Of a DNA stretch of 64,000 nucleotides, positions 23,568-32,823 are shown piece after piece (position 1 is the stretch's first letter; each line of letters opens with the position of its first letter). The stretch lies in NCBI GenBank assembly GCA_910577225.1, contig CAJTMV010000008.1:61288-125287 (forward strand), read 5' to 3'. Both the position numbers and the translations under genes were made by a program. Origin of the DNA: an uncultured Eubacterium sp. (lineage in GTDB: Bacteria > Bacillota > Clostridia > Lachnospirales > Lachnospiraceae). The notes beneath the pieces are model-generated. The model ran no database searches. It was not told where the DNA came from and saw only the letters and a list, made by a program, of their open reading frames with translations.

Positions 23568-24717
23568 TGGGATCTGTCTGAACACTGCCTTCTACGTAAA
23601 ACGGCTGCTGTTTGATATGGAATATATGGACGAGAAGATCCAAAAGCGAATATCTCCGACGCTGCCAGATTCTCACGGAACGATCGTAGGAGATATCATC
23701 CAGTCATATGAAGAAACGGTTTGTATTGGAAGTGTAAAGACCGTCTGGCATGAGACCGGAGGCTCGCCGCAGGCGCTTGCAGCAGCGATCATGTGGTGTG
23801 CAGATTATGGTGTGGATGTGATCCATATGAGTCTTGGAACTATGGAATGGCAGGATTTTATTGTCATAGACCATGCGGTCCGGACGGTTTCCCCTCAAAT
23901 TTCCCTGATCGCTGCAGGAGAAAATTTCGGCCAGTTTTCTGCGCCGGCATCACTGCCGTCTGTATGGTCTGTTTCATCGTTCCGGCTGAAGAAACGGCTC
24001 CATGTCATGAAAAAGGAGAGCGGCGCATATGATATCTGTGCAGATTTAAAGATACCAAATAAGCTCAGGCGAAAATACGGGCTGCATATGGGATGGTCAA
24101 ACAGTTATCAGGCTGCCGCAGTCACAGGATGTCTGGCCAGAGAAAATCTGTTTTCAGTCGCATCGGATAATACGAAACGGCTGCAGTCTGTTCTGAAACA
24201 ATATACAGAAAAAAGAAATGCAGATGATATTTTTCCCCGCCGGATTTCCTCCTGTGAGGAGGACGAAAAAGAAATATTTCAAATTCCGGTTGTCTGGGTC
24301 AGATATGAAAATGGAAGAAAATACGTGTCCCGCGATGTGGTTTCTTTTCTGAATTTTTTTCACAATCTCGGTTATTATGCCGTCAGTCTGCAGGATATAC
24401 AGCCGGATGACAGCGTCAGGCGGAGCTTTTTTGAAAATTATTGCATTAAAATCAGGAAAGAAGATATTGAGAAACTGTTAACCTGTTATTTGTGCGACAT
24501 TTTAATCGTATTTTCAGAAAAAGAACCATTGGACGGGGCAGATTCTTTACTGGCAGCTTCAGAACAGAGACTGGAATTTTATGATCTGCAGGAAAAGACG
24601 CTGCTATCGGTGCAGCAGATCAGACCCAACGAAAACTGGGCGTATCCTGCCGGAAATATGATTCTTGCAGGGTATCTGGGTGAAATCCACAAACAGGGGG
24701 AGGAGAGTTCAACATGA
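23545..24717 (+). CDS. S8 (subtilisin)-like protein of the peptide cluster
   Basis: A 390-residue protein without a signal peptide. The S8 triad is discernible: Asp7 (V-I-D-D-G), His44 (D-S-H-G-T) and Ser in W-S-N-S-Y-Q-A-A-A-V-T-G, where N-S-Y replaces the usual G-T-S. The oxyanion Asn may be in A-A-G-E-N-F-G. A C-terminal domain of ~160 residues (from about 240) with alternating strands has no recognised family. ATG at 23545 follows GGAGG; the longer frame upstream is only overlap with the exporter. A cytoplasmic subtilase is expected to trim the leader peptide. The stop overlaps the next start (ATGA). It is a paralogue of the protein at 61064. Confidence 0.82.
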   Translation: MKIAVIDDGICLNTAFYVKRLLFDMEYMDEKIQKRISPTLPDSHGTIVGDIIQSYEETVCIGSVKTVWHETGGSPQALAAAIMWCADYGVDVIHMSLGTMEWQDFIVIDHAVRTVSPQISLIAAGENFGQFSAPASLPSVWSVSSFRLKKRLHVMKKESGAYDICADLKIPNKLRRKYGLHMGWSNSYQAAAVTGCLARENLFSVASDNTKRLQSVLKQYTEKRNADDIFPRRISSCEEDEKEIFQIPVVWVRYENGRKYVSRDVVSFLNFFHNLGYYAVSLQDIQPDDSVRRSFFENYCIKIRKEDIEKLLTCYLCDILIVFSEKEPLDGADSLLAASEQRLEFYDLQEKTLLSVQQIRPNENWAYPAGNMILAGYLGEIHKQGEESST

Positions 24718-26033
24718 AAACAACGCATAATAAAAGAAAGATCCAAAAACTGGCAGTACTGACAGGCATAACCATAGTACTGGCATGCCTGTCTCTTTCC
24801 TGCGGCAGCAGGAAGGAAAACAAACTTTCCTTATATATAAATGAATACCAGAAGAGCTATTATAAAGAAGGAATCGAAGAGTTCCGGGAGACTTACCCGG
24901 ACGTGGAGCTGGAGCTTGTAACACTTGGAATGACGGAACCGCTCAGCAGTGTACAAAAAGTGAAAACAGAGATGATGGCCGGCGAAGGGCCGGATCTGCT
25001 GCTGTTTTCCAGTCTTGGCATCGATGACGTGAACAAATATATGGCTGCGGGCGCGTACGCGCCCCTGGATGAATATATGGCTGCAGATAAGGAGTGGGAC
25101 AGCGACGCATATGTATCCAAAGTTATGGAGGGCGGTCAGTTCAACGGCAAACAGTATGTGATGCCGCTAAATTATTCTGTACAGGTCATACTGTCATCCC
25201 AGGAGGCCTTGGAGGAAGCGGGCTTTGACATAGCAGCCTGTACAGATATGCTGTCAATTATGCAGCAGATTTCGGCTCTGTATGAAACGGATTATAAGTA
25301 TCAGATTCTGGCCGACTGTTCCATGTTTATCTTTTTCCCGCAACAGTTAAAAGGTGAGTTTATGGATTATGCTACCGGAAAGATCGGAACAGACCGGAAG
25401 GAACTGAGAGCGGCCTGCGACGCATACCAGAATATATTTTATGAGGACAACCATGCAGATTCCCTGTTGGATCAGGGATATTACAGCCAGGGGACATCGA
25501 TACTGGACCGCAAGGCTTACATCGCAGCAATGAGCGGCGGACTTACAGTCTCTTTACAGCGGATCGCTGCCATATCCGCAAAGGAAACGCCGGTCCTGAT
25601 ACCGATTACCAAAGGGGACGGAAAGCCAATTGCACAGATTCGTGAATATGCCGGGATTCGTGCCAATAGTGAGAACAAAGAAAACGCATGGAACATGCTG
25701 CGTATTTTAATGAGTGAGAATATGCAGACACAGATGGCGGGCGCCTATAATGCGGCACCTGTTTTTAAATCGGCAATCGATGCACAGATACAGGAGAGCA
25801 TCGAAGAAGCCGTGAGCGACGGCGCAAAAGAAGGGGTTGAGACCGGACCGATCGATGAGCAGCTGAAGGAAAAATATCTGGATTATCTGAAAAATCCAGG
25901 AACTGCAATGTTTCCCAATGATCTTTCCCGTAAATTTATCGAACGGATGCTTCCTTATCTGGAGGGTGAAGGCGAATATGAAGACTGCCTGAAAGAATTT
26001 GAGAATTATGCGGGTATTTATCTGACCGAATAG
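24714..26033 (+). CDS. Extracellular solute-binding lipoprotein of the peptide cluster
   Basis: A 439-residue family 1 solute-binding protein. The signal sequence ends in a lipobox L-S-L-S-C (Cys about 30), so the protein is lipid-anchored outside the membrane. The binding-protein body shows L-S-L-Y-I-N-E-Y-Q, G-E-G-P-D-L-L-L-F-S near 83-92 and N-K-E-N-A-W-N-M-L near 320. It starts inside the S8-like stop (4-bp overlap). With the two downstream permeases it forms an importer lacking an ATPase gene here. Most members bind sugars; in this cluster a peptide or other ligand is possible, which is inference. Confidence 0.82.
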   Translation: MKTTHNKRKIQKLAVLTGITIVLACLSLSCGSRKENKLSLYINEYQKSYYKEGIEEFRETYPDVELELVTLGMTEPLSSVQKVKTEMMAGEGPDLLLFSSLGIDDVNKYMAAGAYAPLDEYMAADKEWDSDAYVSKVMEGGQFNGKQYVMPLNYSVQVILSSQEALEEAGFDIAACTDMLSIMQQISALYETDYKYQILADCSMFIFFPQQLKGEFMDYATGKIGTDRKELRAACDAYQNIFYEDNHADSLLDQGYYSQGTSILDRKAYIAAMSGGLTVSLQRIAAISAKETPVLIPITKGDGKPIAQIREYAGIRANSENKENAWNMLRILMSENMQTQMAGAYNAAPVFKSAIDAQIQESIEEAVSDGAKEGVETGPIDEQLKEKYLDYLKNPGTAMFPNDLSRKFIERMLPYLEGEGEYEDCLKEFENYAGIYLTE

Positions 26034-26059
26034 TCAGGAATAGAAAGGGGATCAGAAGA

Positions 26060-26473
26060 ATGCGTGTGAAAATCAGGAAAAAGATCATACGCTGCATCAG
26101 TCTCATTTTGCTGCTGTTTTTGATTATTTGTACCGTGATTGCAACCAGAAACCAGCGGATGCAGCTCCCAAGGGTTGTAATAACAGTACCGCAGGCAGGG
26201 CGCGTGAATGGGCAGGAATATGACTGGGTAATTCCGGTTTCTGCCCTGCATCAGGAAGGAGATTCCTGGTATGGGTATGATGTAGATACCGTGGACGGAC
26301 TGTTTGAGGAAGAACAGATCGTACATGATATCAGATTTATCGTGCTGGACATGGATGAATCCTATGCTGCAGTCAAAAAAAAGCCTTTTGATCTTAACAT
26401 TATAACAGACAGCAGCCAGCCGCTGGAAGACGGCATGCGGGTGACAGAAGCCGGAGCAGGAGGATTGCAATGA
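26060..26473 (+). CDS. Small membrane-anchored protein, HlyD-like barrel pattern
   Basis: A 137-residue protein: a basic N-terminus, one hydrophobic segment (about 10-28), then an extracytoplasmic domain. The pattern V-I-P-V-S-A-L-H ... W-Y-G-Y-D-V-D-T-V-D-G and the end L-E-D-G-M-R-V resembles the terminal barrel of RND/HlyD-type adaptor proteins, but only this part is present. Its stop overlaps the next permease start (ATGA). It may assist the exporter or the importer complex at the outer face of the membrane. Similarity is judged by eye, so function is uncertain. Confidence 0.55.
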   Translation: MRVKIRKKIIRCISLILLLFLIICTVIATRNQRMQLPRVVITVPQAGRVNGQEYDWVIPVSALHQEGDSWYGYDVDTVDGLFEEEQIVHDIRFIVLDMDESYAAVKKKPFDLNIITDSSQPLEDGMRVTEAGAGGLQ

Positions 26474-27366
26474 CATTAAAAAAGAAAGAAGCAAAAACCG
26501 GATGGATGCTGATCCTGCCGTTTCTGACAGGGTTTTTACTATTTTATATCATTCCGTTTGGAATCAGTGTGTACTATTCTTTTACATCCGGACTTGGCGG
26601 AAGTTCTTTTGCCGGATTTCAGAATTATGTGCAGGTATTTCACAGCTTTGCATTCCGGAAGGCAGCATATAATACGTTTCGATTTATGGGTCTTGGAATT
26701 CCACTGATCATGCTGCTCTCTCTTGGACTGGCTTTACTTATGTATGAAGGAGCGGGAAAAACAGCCGGATTTCAGCAGCTCTTTTTATATCCGATGATGA
26801 TTCCAATCGGAGCTTCTGTGATGTTTTTTCAGGTCATGCTGTCAGAATACGGCGTACTAAACCATATCTGCCAGATATTCGGACTTCCCGTGCAGCAATG
26901 GCTGGAATCCGGACATGCTTTTTATGTACTGCTGTTTTTATACATCTGGAAAAACTGCGGTTATAATATCGTACTCTTTACAACCGGACTTGCCGCAATT
27001 CCCAGGGAATACAGAGAAGCGGCCTGGATGGAAGGGGCTGGAAGGCTCCAGTATTTCCGCTGGATTGAGTGCCCGCTTCTTGCGCCATCTTTTTTATTTG
27101 TATTTGTAATGTCCATAGTTAATTCCTTCAAGTGCTATCGGGAAGCGTATCTGCTAAGTGGAAAATATCCGCATGACAGCATCTATATGCTGCAGCATTA
27201 TATGAACAACAATTTTGAAAATCTGAATTACCAGCGGCTGTCGGTCGCCGCGCTGCTTGTATTTTCCGTGATTTTTTTGCTGACTGCCTCATTATTTGCA
27301 GCCAGACAGTATACGGAAACAGATCCGACAGAACGCAGAGGTTATCGGGCAAAGCATAAAAAATAG
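26470..27366 (+). CDS. Carbohydrate-type ABC permease (MalF-like)
   Basis: A 298-residue permease with about six membrane segments and the EAA loop E-A-A-W-M-E-G-A-G-R-L-Q-Y-F near residues 180-195, which contacts the ATPase. It starts in the stop of the preceding gene and is followed by a second permease 44 bp on. The pair plus the lipoprotein at 24714 resembles a CUT1 importer. No ATPase of the MsmK/UgpC type is in the cluster, so a shared genomic ATPase would be needed. Its presence inside a peptide-maturation cluster is unusual and raises the question whether the ligand is a sugar at all. Confidence 0.85.
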   Translation: MTLKKKEAKTGWMLILPFLTGFLLFYIIPFGISVYYSFTSGLGGSSFAGFQNYVQVFHSFAFRKAAYNTFRFMGLGIPLIMLLSLGLALLMYEGAGKTAGFQQLFLYPMMIPIGASVMFFQVMLSEYGVLNHICQIFGLPVQQWLESGHAFYVLLFLYIWKNCGYNIVLFTTGLAAIPREYREAAWMEGAGRLQYFRWIECPLLAPSFLFVFVMSIVNSFKCYREAYLLSGKYPHDSIYMLQHYMNNNFENLNYQRLSVAALLVFSVIFLLTASLFAARQYTETDPTERRGYRAKHKK

Positions 27367-27410
27367 CCGAATGGCAGTATGCAATAGTTCGTAAAGAAAG
27401 AGGAGGCAGT

Positions 27411-28247
27411 ATGCTGACAGTGATCAGAAAAATGATTCTTCTGGTATGTACGGGAATCATACTTTTTCCAGTAGCTTATACAATTATGAATGTCTTTATG
27501 AGTACAGATGAAATTATGCAGTATTACAGTGGAATATGGATGGACAACGGCACATATGCTGTGTTTCATATTTTTCCAGATCAATGGTCACTGGAAAGTT
27601 TCTATAAAGTGCTTCTTGCATCGCCGGATTATCTGAGAAAATTCTGGAACTCTATAGGGCTTGCAGGTACTATCGTCATTGGACAGCTTATCATCTCGAT
27701 ACTGGCCGGCTATGGTTTTTCCAGGTTCCGGTTTGCAGGGCGCAATATCCTGTTTGTATTGATCGTGATTATTATGATGATGCCTTATCAGGTGACACTT
27801 GTGAGCAATTATATTATGCTCGATCAGATGGGACTGATTGGAAGCTATGCCGCAGTCATACTTCCGGGGATCTTTTCATCTTTTGGCGTATTTTTAATGA
27901 AACAGATCATAGATGGAATCCCACCGGAGATCTTTGAGGCTGCGCGTCTGGATGGAGCCGGACAGATACATATACTGGCAGAGATCGTATTGCCGCTGGC
28001 AAAGGGAGGAATGGCGGCTTTGCTGATTTTAAACTTTGTGGACAACTGGAACATGGTAGAACAGCCGCTGGTATTCCTGAAAGATGAGAGAATGTATCCG
28101 CTGTCCGTGTTTCTTTCACAGTCATTTTCCAGCAGCGGAGGCGTGATTTTTGCCTGCGGTCTGCTCGCAATGCTGCCAGTGATGCTGCTGTATCTGTATT
28201 TTCAGGAAGAGCTGATTGAAGGAATCGCTATTTCCGGAATCCGTTAG
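27411..28247 (+). CDS. Carbohydrate-type ABC permease (MalG-like)
   Basis: A 278-residue permease with about six membrane segments and the MalG-type motif P-P-E-I-F-E-A-A-R-L-D-G-A-G near residues 165-178. ATG at 27411, 6 nt after AGAGGAGG. It is the last gene of the + strand cluster and ends 54 bp before a convergent hairpin. It pairs with the MalF-like protein to form the import channel. The C-terminus (G-I-A-I-S-G-I-R) is typical of CUT1 permeases. Confidence 0.88.
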   Translation: MLTVIRKMILLVCTGIILFPVAYTIMNVFMSTDEIMQYYSGIWMDNGTYAVFHIFPDQWSLESFYKVLLASPDYLRKFWNSIGLAGTIVIGQLIISILAGYGFSRFRFAGRNILFVLIVIIMMMPYQVTLVSNYIMLDQMGLIGSYAAVILPGIFSSFGVFLMKQIIDGIPPEIFEAARLDGAGQIHILAEIVLPLAKGGMAALLILNFVDNWNMVEQPLVFLKDERMYPLSVFLSQSFSSSGGVIFACGLLAMLPVMLLYLYFQEELIEGIAISGIR

Positions 28248-28300
28248 AGAATCCCTGTCCTTTTCCGACAGCTTCGCAGACTTTTCTTCGTTTTACTTCC

Positions 28301-28349
28301 TTCTCTGACAAATCAGAGTATTCGTTATAAACTCCGATCTGTCAGAGAA
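28301..28349. terminator. Convergent hairpin between peptide cluster and cysK
   Basis: A 19-bp inverted repeat (two mismatches) built on TTCTCTGACA with an 11-nt loop, between two convergent transcription units. It lacks a clear T run on either strand. Confidence 0.6.
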
Positions 28350-28369
28350 GTCAGGAACGATTCGCTTAT

Positions 28370-29296
28370 TTATTCAAACATCGGCGTAGACAAATATCTT
28401 TCTCCTGTATCCGGAAACACTGCCACAATATGTTTCCCTTTATTCTCCGGCCGATTCGCCAGCTCCGTTGCCGCCCAGAGCGCCGCGCCTGAGGAAATGC
28501 CAACCAGGATGCCTTCTGTTTTCGCTGCTTCACGGCCTTTTTCGAACGCATCTTCATTTTCCACTTTTATAATCTCATCATACACATTTGTATTCAGAGT
28601 ATCCGGAACAAAACCAGCTCCAATTCCCTGAATCTTATGAGCTCCTGGTCTGCCCTCGGACAATACCGGAGAAGATGCCGGCTCTACTGCAACTACTTTG
28701 ATATTTGGATTTTGTGATTTCAGATATTCTCCGGTACCAGTAATCGTACCGCCGGTGCCAATGCCCGCAACCAGAATATCGATATTCCCATCCAGATCCC
28801 GCCAGATCTCAGGTCCGGTCGTTTCCCGGTGCACCTGCGGATTCAGCTGATTCACAAACTGCCCCGGTATAAAGCTGCCCTTTATTTCCGCCGCAAGCTC
28901 ATCTGCTTTTGCAATCGCCCCTTTCATCCCTTTTGCTCCGTCTGTCAGCACCAGCTCTGCGCCATATGCTTTCATCAGATTCCGTCGTTCCACACTCATT
29001 GTCTCCGGCATGGTAATAATGACGCGCAGTCCCAGTGCCGCAGCCATCGATGATAATCCGATTCCGGTATTTCCGCTCGTCGGTTCTATAATGACTGAGT
29101 CTTTATTGATTTTGCCGCTTTCCCATGCATCCAGCAGAATTTTTTTCGCAATGCGATCTTTCACGCTTCCTGCCGGATTAAAGTATTCCAGCTTTGCAAA
29201 AATAACGGCCTGCAGACCATTGTTTTTATTGTAATTTGCAAGCTCCATAATCGGCGTTTCACCTGTCAGTTCCATGACATTTTTATATATTTTCAT
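28370..29296 (-). CDS. cysK: Cysteine synthase (O-acetylserine sulfhydrylase)
   Basis: A 308-residue PLP enzyme of full family length. Visible are the PLP-lysine region N-P-A-G-S-V-K-D-R, the substrate loop T-S-G-N-T-G-I-G, the phosphate-binding G-T-G-G-T-I-T-G-T and the C-terminal S-S-G-A-A-L. It makes cysteine from O-acetylserine and sulfide. ATG at 29296 is chosen because GGAAAGGG lies about 10 nt upstream; an in-frame start 48 bp earlier has no support. It is downstream of the sulfhydrylase on the same strand with a 31-bp gap and is probably co-transcribed with it under the Rrf2 regulator. Confidence 0.96.
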   Translation of the reverse strand: MKIYKNVMELTGETPIMELANYNKNNGLQAVIFAKLEYFNPAGSVKDRIAKKILLDAWESGKINKDSVIIEPTSGNTGIGLSSMAAALGLRVIITMPETMSVERRNLMKAYGAELVLTDGAKGMKGAIAKADELAAEIKGSFIPGQFVNQLNPQVHRETTGPEIWRDLDGNIDILVAGIGTGGTITGTGEYLKSQNPNIKVVAVEPASSPVLSEGRPGAHKIQGIGAGFVPDTLNTNVYDEIIKVENEDAFEKGREAAKTEGILVGISSGAALWAATELANRPENKGKHIVAVFPDTGERYLSTPMFE

Positions 29297-29327
29297 AAAG
29301 ATATGTTTCCCTTTCCATAAGATTCTA

Positions 29328-30635
29328 TTATTTGACTGCTTCAAATGCCTCTTTCAGATCTTCTATAATATCGTCAATATGCTCGATTCCGATCGACAGT
29401 CGTATCGTATTTGGCCGTATTCCCGCGCCAAGCAGCTCCTCTTCATTCATCTGAGAATGCGTTGTACCTGCCGGATGAATCACGAGCGATTTGGCATCCG
29501 CCACATTTGCAAGCAGTGAAAACAGCTCCAGATTGTCGATAAACTGTTTTGCTTTCTCTGCGCCTCCTTTGATTTCAAATGTGAAGATCGATCCTCCTCC
29601 ATTTGGAAAATACTTTTGATACAGCTCCTGCTGTCCTGCATCTGTACTTACCGAAGGATGATGTACCGTCTCTACCTGCGGATGCTCATGCAAAAACTGC
29701 ACAACCTTTAACGCATTTTCCACATGCCGCTCCACCCTTAAAGATAATGTCTCCAGTCCCTGCAGGAAGAAAAACGCATGAAACGGCGACAGCGTGGCTC
29801 CGGTATCCCGCAGCAAAATCGCACGTATTCTTGTCACAAACGCGGCCGCGCCAACTGCTTTCGTAAAGCTGATTCCATGATAACCCGGAGTTGGCTCCGT
29901 AATATGCGCAAATTTACCAGACGCTTCCCAGTCAAACCTGCCGGAATCAATAATTACGCCTCCGATCGTAGTGCCATGCCCTCCGATAAACTTTGTCGCA
30001 GAATGAACGACGATATCCGCGCCATAAGAAATCGGACGTACCAGATATGGAGTCGCAAACGTGTTGTCGATCACAAGCGGTATCTGATGTTCATGCGCAA
30101 TACGCGCAAGCGCTTCAATATCTGTGACATCGGAATTGGGATTACCCATTGTCTCTGCAAATATCGCTTTCGTATTTTCCCTGATCGCCATACGGATTTC
30201 CTTCTCCTCAGACGGATCCACGAAAGTTGTCGTAATTCCATACTGTATCAGTGTATGCTCCAGCAAATTATAAGTCCCGCCATAAATATTTTTCGCCGCT
30301 ACAATATGATCTCCTGCAAGCGCCAGATTCTGAATCGTATAAGCTATCGCCGCTGCTCCGGATGCGACCGCCAGAGCAGCTACACCACCCTCCAGCTTTG
30401 CCATCCGCTGTTCAAAAACATCCTGTGTCGGATTCGTGAGTCTGCCATAAATATTTCCCGCATCTGTCAGGTTAAAACGAGCCTCCGCATGATCGCTGTT
30501 ATGAAACACATAAGACGTTGTCTGATAGATCGGCACTGCCCTCGCATCCGTCGCCGGATCCGGCTGTTCCTGCCCTGCATGCAGCTGTAATGTCTCAAAT
30601 TTAAATCCTCTGTCATTGTATGATTTTTTAGCCAT
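29328..30635 (-). CDS. O-acetylhomoserine aminocarboxypropyltransferase / sulfhydrylase
   Basis: A 435-residue Cys/Met-metabolism PLP enzyme (MetY type). It has the N-terminal L-H-A-G-Q-E-Q-P-D-P-A-T sequence of this subfamily, P-I-Y-Q-T-T-S-Y-V-F, and the PLP lysine in V-H-S-A-T-K-F-I-G-G-H-G. It forms homocysteine (or methionine) from O-acetylhomoserine and sulfide or methanethiol. The ATG at 30635 has TGAAAGGAG just upstream; the longer open frame to 30806 is excluded because the promoter at 30705-30733 lies inside it. Operon with cysK: both assimilate sulfide. Confidence 0.93.
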   Translation of the reverse strand: MAKKSYNDRGFKFETLQLHAGQEQPDPATDARAVPIYQTTSYVFHNSDHAEARFNLTDAGNIYGRLTNPTQDVFEQRMAKLEGGVAALAVASGAAAIAYTIQNLALAGDHIVAAKNIYGGTYNLLEHTLIQYGITTTFVDPSEEKEIRMAIRENTKAIFAETMGNPNSDVTDIEALARIAHEHQIPLVIDNTFATPYLVRPISYGADIVVHSATKFIGGHGTTIGGVIIDSGRFDWEASGKFAHITEPTPGYHGISFTKAVGAAAFVTRIRAILLRDTGATLSPFHAFFFLQGLETLSLRVERHVENALKVVQFLHEHPQVETVHHPSVSTDAGQQELYQKYFPNGGGSIFTFEIKGGAEKAKQFIDNLELFSLLANVADAKSLVIHPAGTTHSQMNEEELLGAGIRPNTIRLSIGIEHIDDIIEDLKEAFEAVK

Positions 30636-30704
30636 GGTATCTCCTTTCAAATGCGGCGGTTTGTGCGCCTGTTCGATATAGTATCCTTTTTTCTGATGAT
30701 CACA

Positions 30705-30733
30705 AGTATATTCCTGTTTTCCTATTATGTCAA
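30705..30733 (-). promoter_or_regulatory. Sigma-A promoter for the sulfhydrylase-cysK operon
   Basis: On the minus strand TTGACA (30733-30728), a 17-nt spacer and TATACT (30710-30705), about 70 bp before the start codon. The AT-rich sequence upstream is the likely Rrf2 target region. Confidence 0.75.
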
Positions 30734-30892
30734 TATGAAAACTATATATTATTGTATTTATCCGCATATTTAAATACTCATTTCCTAAAAATACTCCCAA
30801 ACCCAATTAGAAGTATTTCTTAAAAATAAACTCATATAAAAAATGCACAAGAAACGTAAAAAACAACATTTCTCATGCATTGCAATACAAAT

Positions 30893-31327
30893 TCAGATAC
30901 TGTAATCCCCATCTTTCTGCAGTTTCCACCCCATCAGATCCGCCAGTGTAATATGATCGATCACTTCGTTCACAGCCTCGTTCATCTTTCGGTAAACGAG
31001 TACCGTGACACAGTCGTCGCTCTTCTCGCATCCGCCAATATCCGAATCCAGACATTCTACCGGAGCAAGACTTCCTTCTGTCAGCCGCAGTATCATTCCG
31101 ACCGTATAATCCTCCGGCTGTCTGGTCAGCAGATATCCGCCCTGCGGCCCGCGCACGCTGCGCACATAACCAGCCTTATTTAATACCGCGATGATCTGTT
31201 CCAGATATTTATCTGATATTTCCTGCCTGGCTGCGATCTCCTTGATTCTGACCGGTGTTCCTGTATTATGCAGCGCCAGATCGAGCATCAGGCGAAGCGC
31301 ATATCTTCCTTTTGTGGAAATCCTCAT
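30893..31327 (-). CDS. Rrf2 family transcriptional regulator (CymR/IscR-like)
   Basis: A 144-residue winged-helix regulator. M-R-I-S-T-K-G-R-Y-A-L-R opens the Rrf2 fold; the recognition helix region is I-S-D-K-Y-L-E-Q-I and the wing is R-G-P-Q-G-G-Y-L. Three Cys (E-C-L-D-S-D-I-G-G-C-E-K-S-D-D-C, around 95-110) match the spacing of Fe-S-binding Rrf2 proteins, although CymR-type members sense cysteine through CysK without a cluster. ATG at 31327 follows GGAGGGA. It lies 257 bp upstream of the cysteine/homocysteine genes on the same strand and probably controls them. Confidence 0.88.
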   Translation of the reverse strand: MRISTKGRYALRLMLDLALHNTGTPVRIKEIAARQEISDKYLEQIIAVLNKAGYVRSVRGPQGGYLLTRQPEDYTVGMILRLTEGSLAPVECLDSDIGGCEKSDDCVTVLVYRKMNEAVNEVIDHITLADLMGWKLQKDGDYSI

Positions 31328-31371
31328 ACCAATCCCTCCATACATAACCATACAATTCCTACTAAGAACAT

Positions 31372-31400
31372 ATGATACGATATCACCCGACGAAAATCAA
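31372..31400 (-). promoter_or_regulatory. Promoter of the Rrf2 gene
   Basis: Minus strand TTGATT (31400-31395), 17-nt spacer, TATCAT (31377-31372), 45 bp before the start codon. Confidence 0.6.
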
Positions 31401-31419
31401 GCAGTTTTTATCTTCCATC

Positions 31420-32772
31420 TCAAATCACTTTATGCTCCATCCATTTTCCGTTGAAAAACCGAATGGAAAAGAAAATACTCCGGCAAATCCAGTCGATGCA
31501 CATCCCAAGCCAGACTCCTATCAGTCCCATGTCCATTTGTAATACAAAAAAATAAGACAATACCACACGGAAGATCCACATACTTAAAATACTGACGCTC
31601 ATCGTATATTTCGCATCTCCCCCGCTGCGAAGCACCTGCGGCAGCGCAAAACTCAGCGCCCAGAAAAAAATACTAAAGATACAAAACAGCTGAATCACAT
31701 CGATGCACATTCCCTTCGCTGCTTCCGTTAAATGATACGCCTGCGCCACAGCCGGAATGCTGACATATACAGCCAGATTCATCACTGCCAGACCGACAAA
31801 AGCGATATTCATCAGCAGCTTTGCATACCGTTTTGCCTGTTCCTTATCACCCGCGCCCAGACAGCGCCCGATCACCGGAATCACTGCCAGACCGATCGTG
31901 TTGCCCGGAATATTTGCCACCGTAGCCACCGTATTTGCCACCGCGTTCGCTGCAATTGCAGACGTGCCAAGCGTTGCTGTCAGACTGCTCACACAGAGTT
32001 TTCCAATCTGAAACATCCCGTTTTCCAGTCCGCTTGGAACGCCAATCACCAGTATGGGGCGTATCTGCCGCATCTCCGGTCTTAGATCCGACAGTTTTTC
32101 AATCCGGTAGGGATTGTCTGCTTTCTGCTGCTGCATCATCACCCATATCGCAGAAAAAATGCGACCTGCCAGCGTAGCGACCGCCGCGCCGGTCACGCCC
32201 ATGCGCAAACCGTAAATAAGCATTGCGTTTCCAAATATATTGATCACGTTCATTACAAGGCTGGCTTTCATACTGACTTTACTGTTGCCCTGTGCCCGAA
32301 ACAAGGCGGCCCCTGCACTGTAGGCGCCCATAAACGGATAAGATACCGCACTGATCAGAAAATAAATCTGCGCATTTCCCATCACCTGATCATCGATACT
32401 GCCAAAAATAAATCGTAAAATACCCCGGCTCCCTATGACCGCTGCAATCATCGTAACCCCGGTACTAATCAGCAGTACGCTATACAGCTGCGCCGAACAT
32501 TTTTTCATCTGCTTGTAGTTTTTCTGACCCATATACTGGCTGACAACAACCGCTCCGCCGGATGCCAGCGCAGACAGAATCTGGAAAATCAGCACGTTCA
32601 GCGTATCGACCAGACTCACGCTGGATACAGCCGCTTCACTTACGCTGGATACCATAAATGTATCCGCCAGCCCCATCGTTACTGCCAGAAACTGCTCCAG
32701 CAGCAGCGGCCAGATCAGTCTGGCCAGCTGCTGCTTTGTATAAAACACTTCTCTCTTTTCATCCTGCTCCAT
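31420..32772 (-). CDS. MATE family efflux transporter
   Basis: A 450-residue integral membrane protein with about 12 hydrophobic segments in two related halves, typical of MatE: P-L-L-L-E-Q-F-L near residues 18-25 and G-V-P-S-G-L-E-N-G-M-F-Q starting the second half near residue 245. MATE proteins export cationic drugs or metabolites by Na+ or H+ antiport. It is convergent with nothing and lies in a run of - strand genes; the next upstream gene (TraX-like) ends 51 bp away. Substrate unknown. The last residues overlap the promoter of the Rrf2 gene. Confidence 0.92.
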   Translation of the reverse strand: MEQDEKREVFYTKQQLARLIWPLLLEQFLAVTMGLADTFMVSSVSEAAVSSVSLVDTLNVLIFQILSALASGGAVVVSQYMGQKNYKQMKKCSAQLYSVLLISTGVTMIAAVIGSRGILRFIFGSIDDQVMGNAQIYFLISAVSYPFMGAYSAGAALFRAQGNSKVSMKASLVMNVINIFGNAMLIYGLRMGVTGAAVATLAGRIFSAIWVMMQQQKADNPYRIEKLSDLRPEMRQIRPILVIGVPSGLENGMFQIGKLCVSSLTATLGTSAIAANAVANTVATVANIPGNTIGLAVIPVIGRCLGAGDKEQAKRYAKLLMNIAFVGLAVMNLAVYVSIPAVAQAYHLTEAAKGMCIDVIQLFCIFSIFFWALSFALPQVLRSGGDAKYTMSVSILSMWIFRVVLSYFFVLQMDMGLIGVWLGMCIDWICRSIFFSIRFFNGKWMEHKVI

Positions 32773-32823
32773 TGCCGCTTCTCTCCATGATAGCCGTTCT
32801 GCCTGCTTACCTATACCCTGCCT

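Noticed and set aside
29778..30590. 270-codon open frame on the plus strand
   Set aside because: Antisense to the O-acetylhomoserine sulfhydrylase gene, Arg/Cys-rich and without family motifs.
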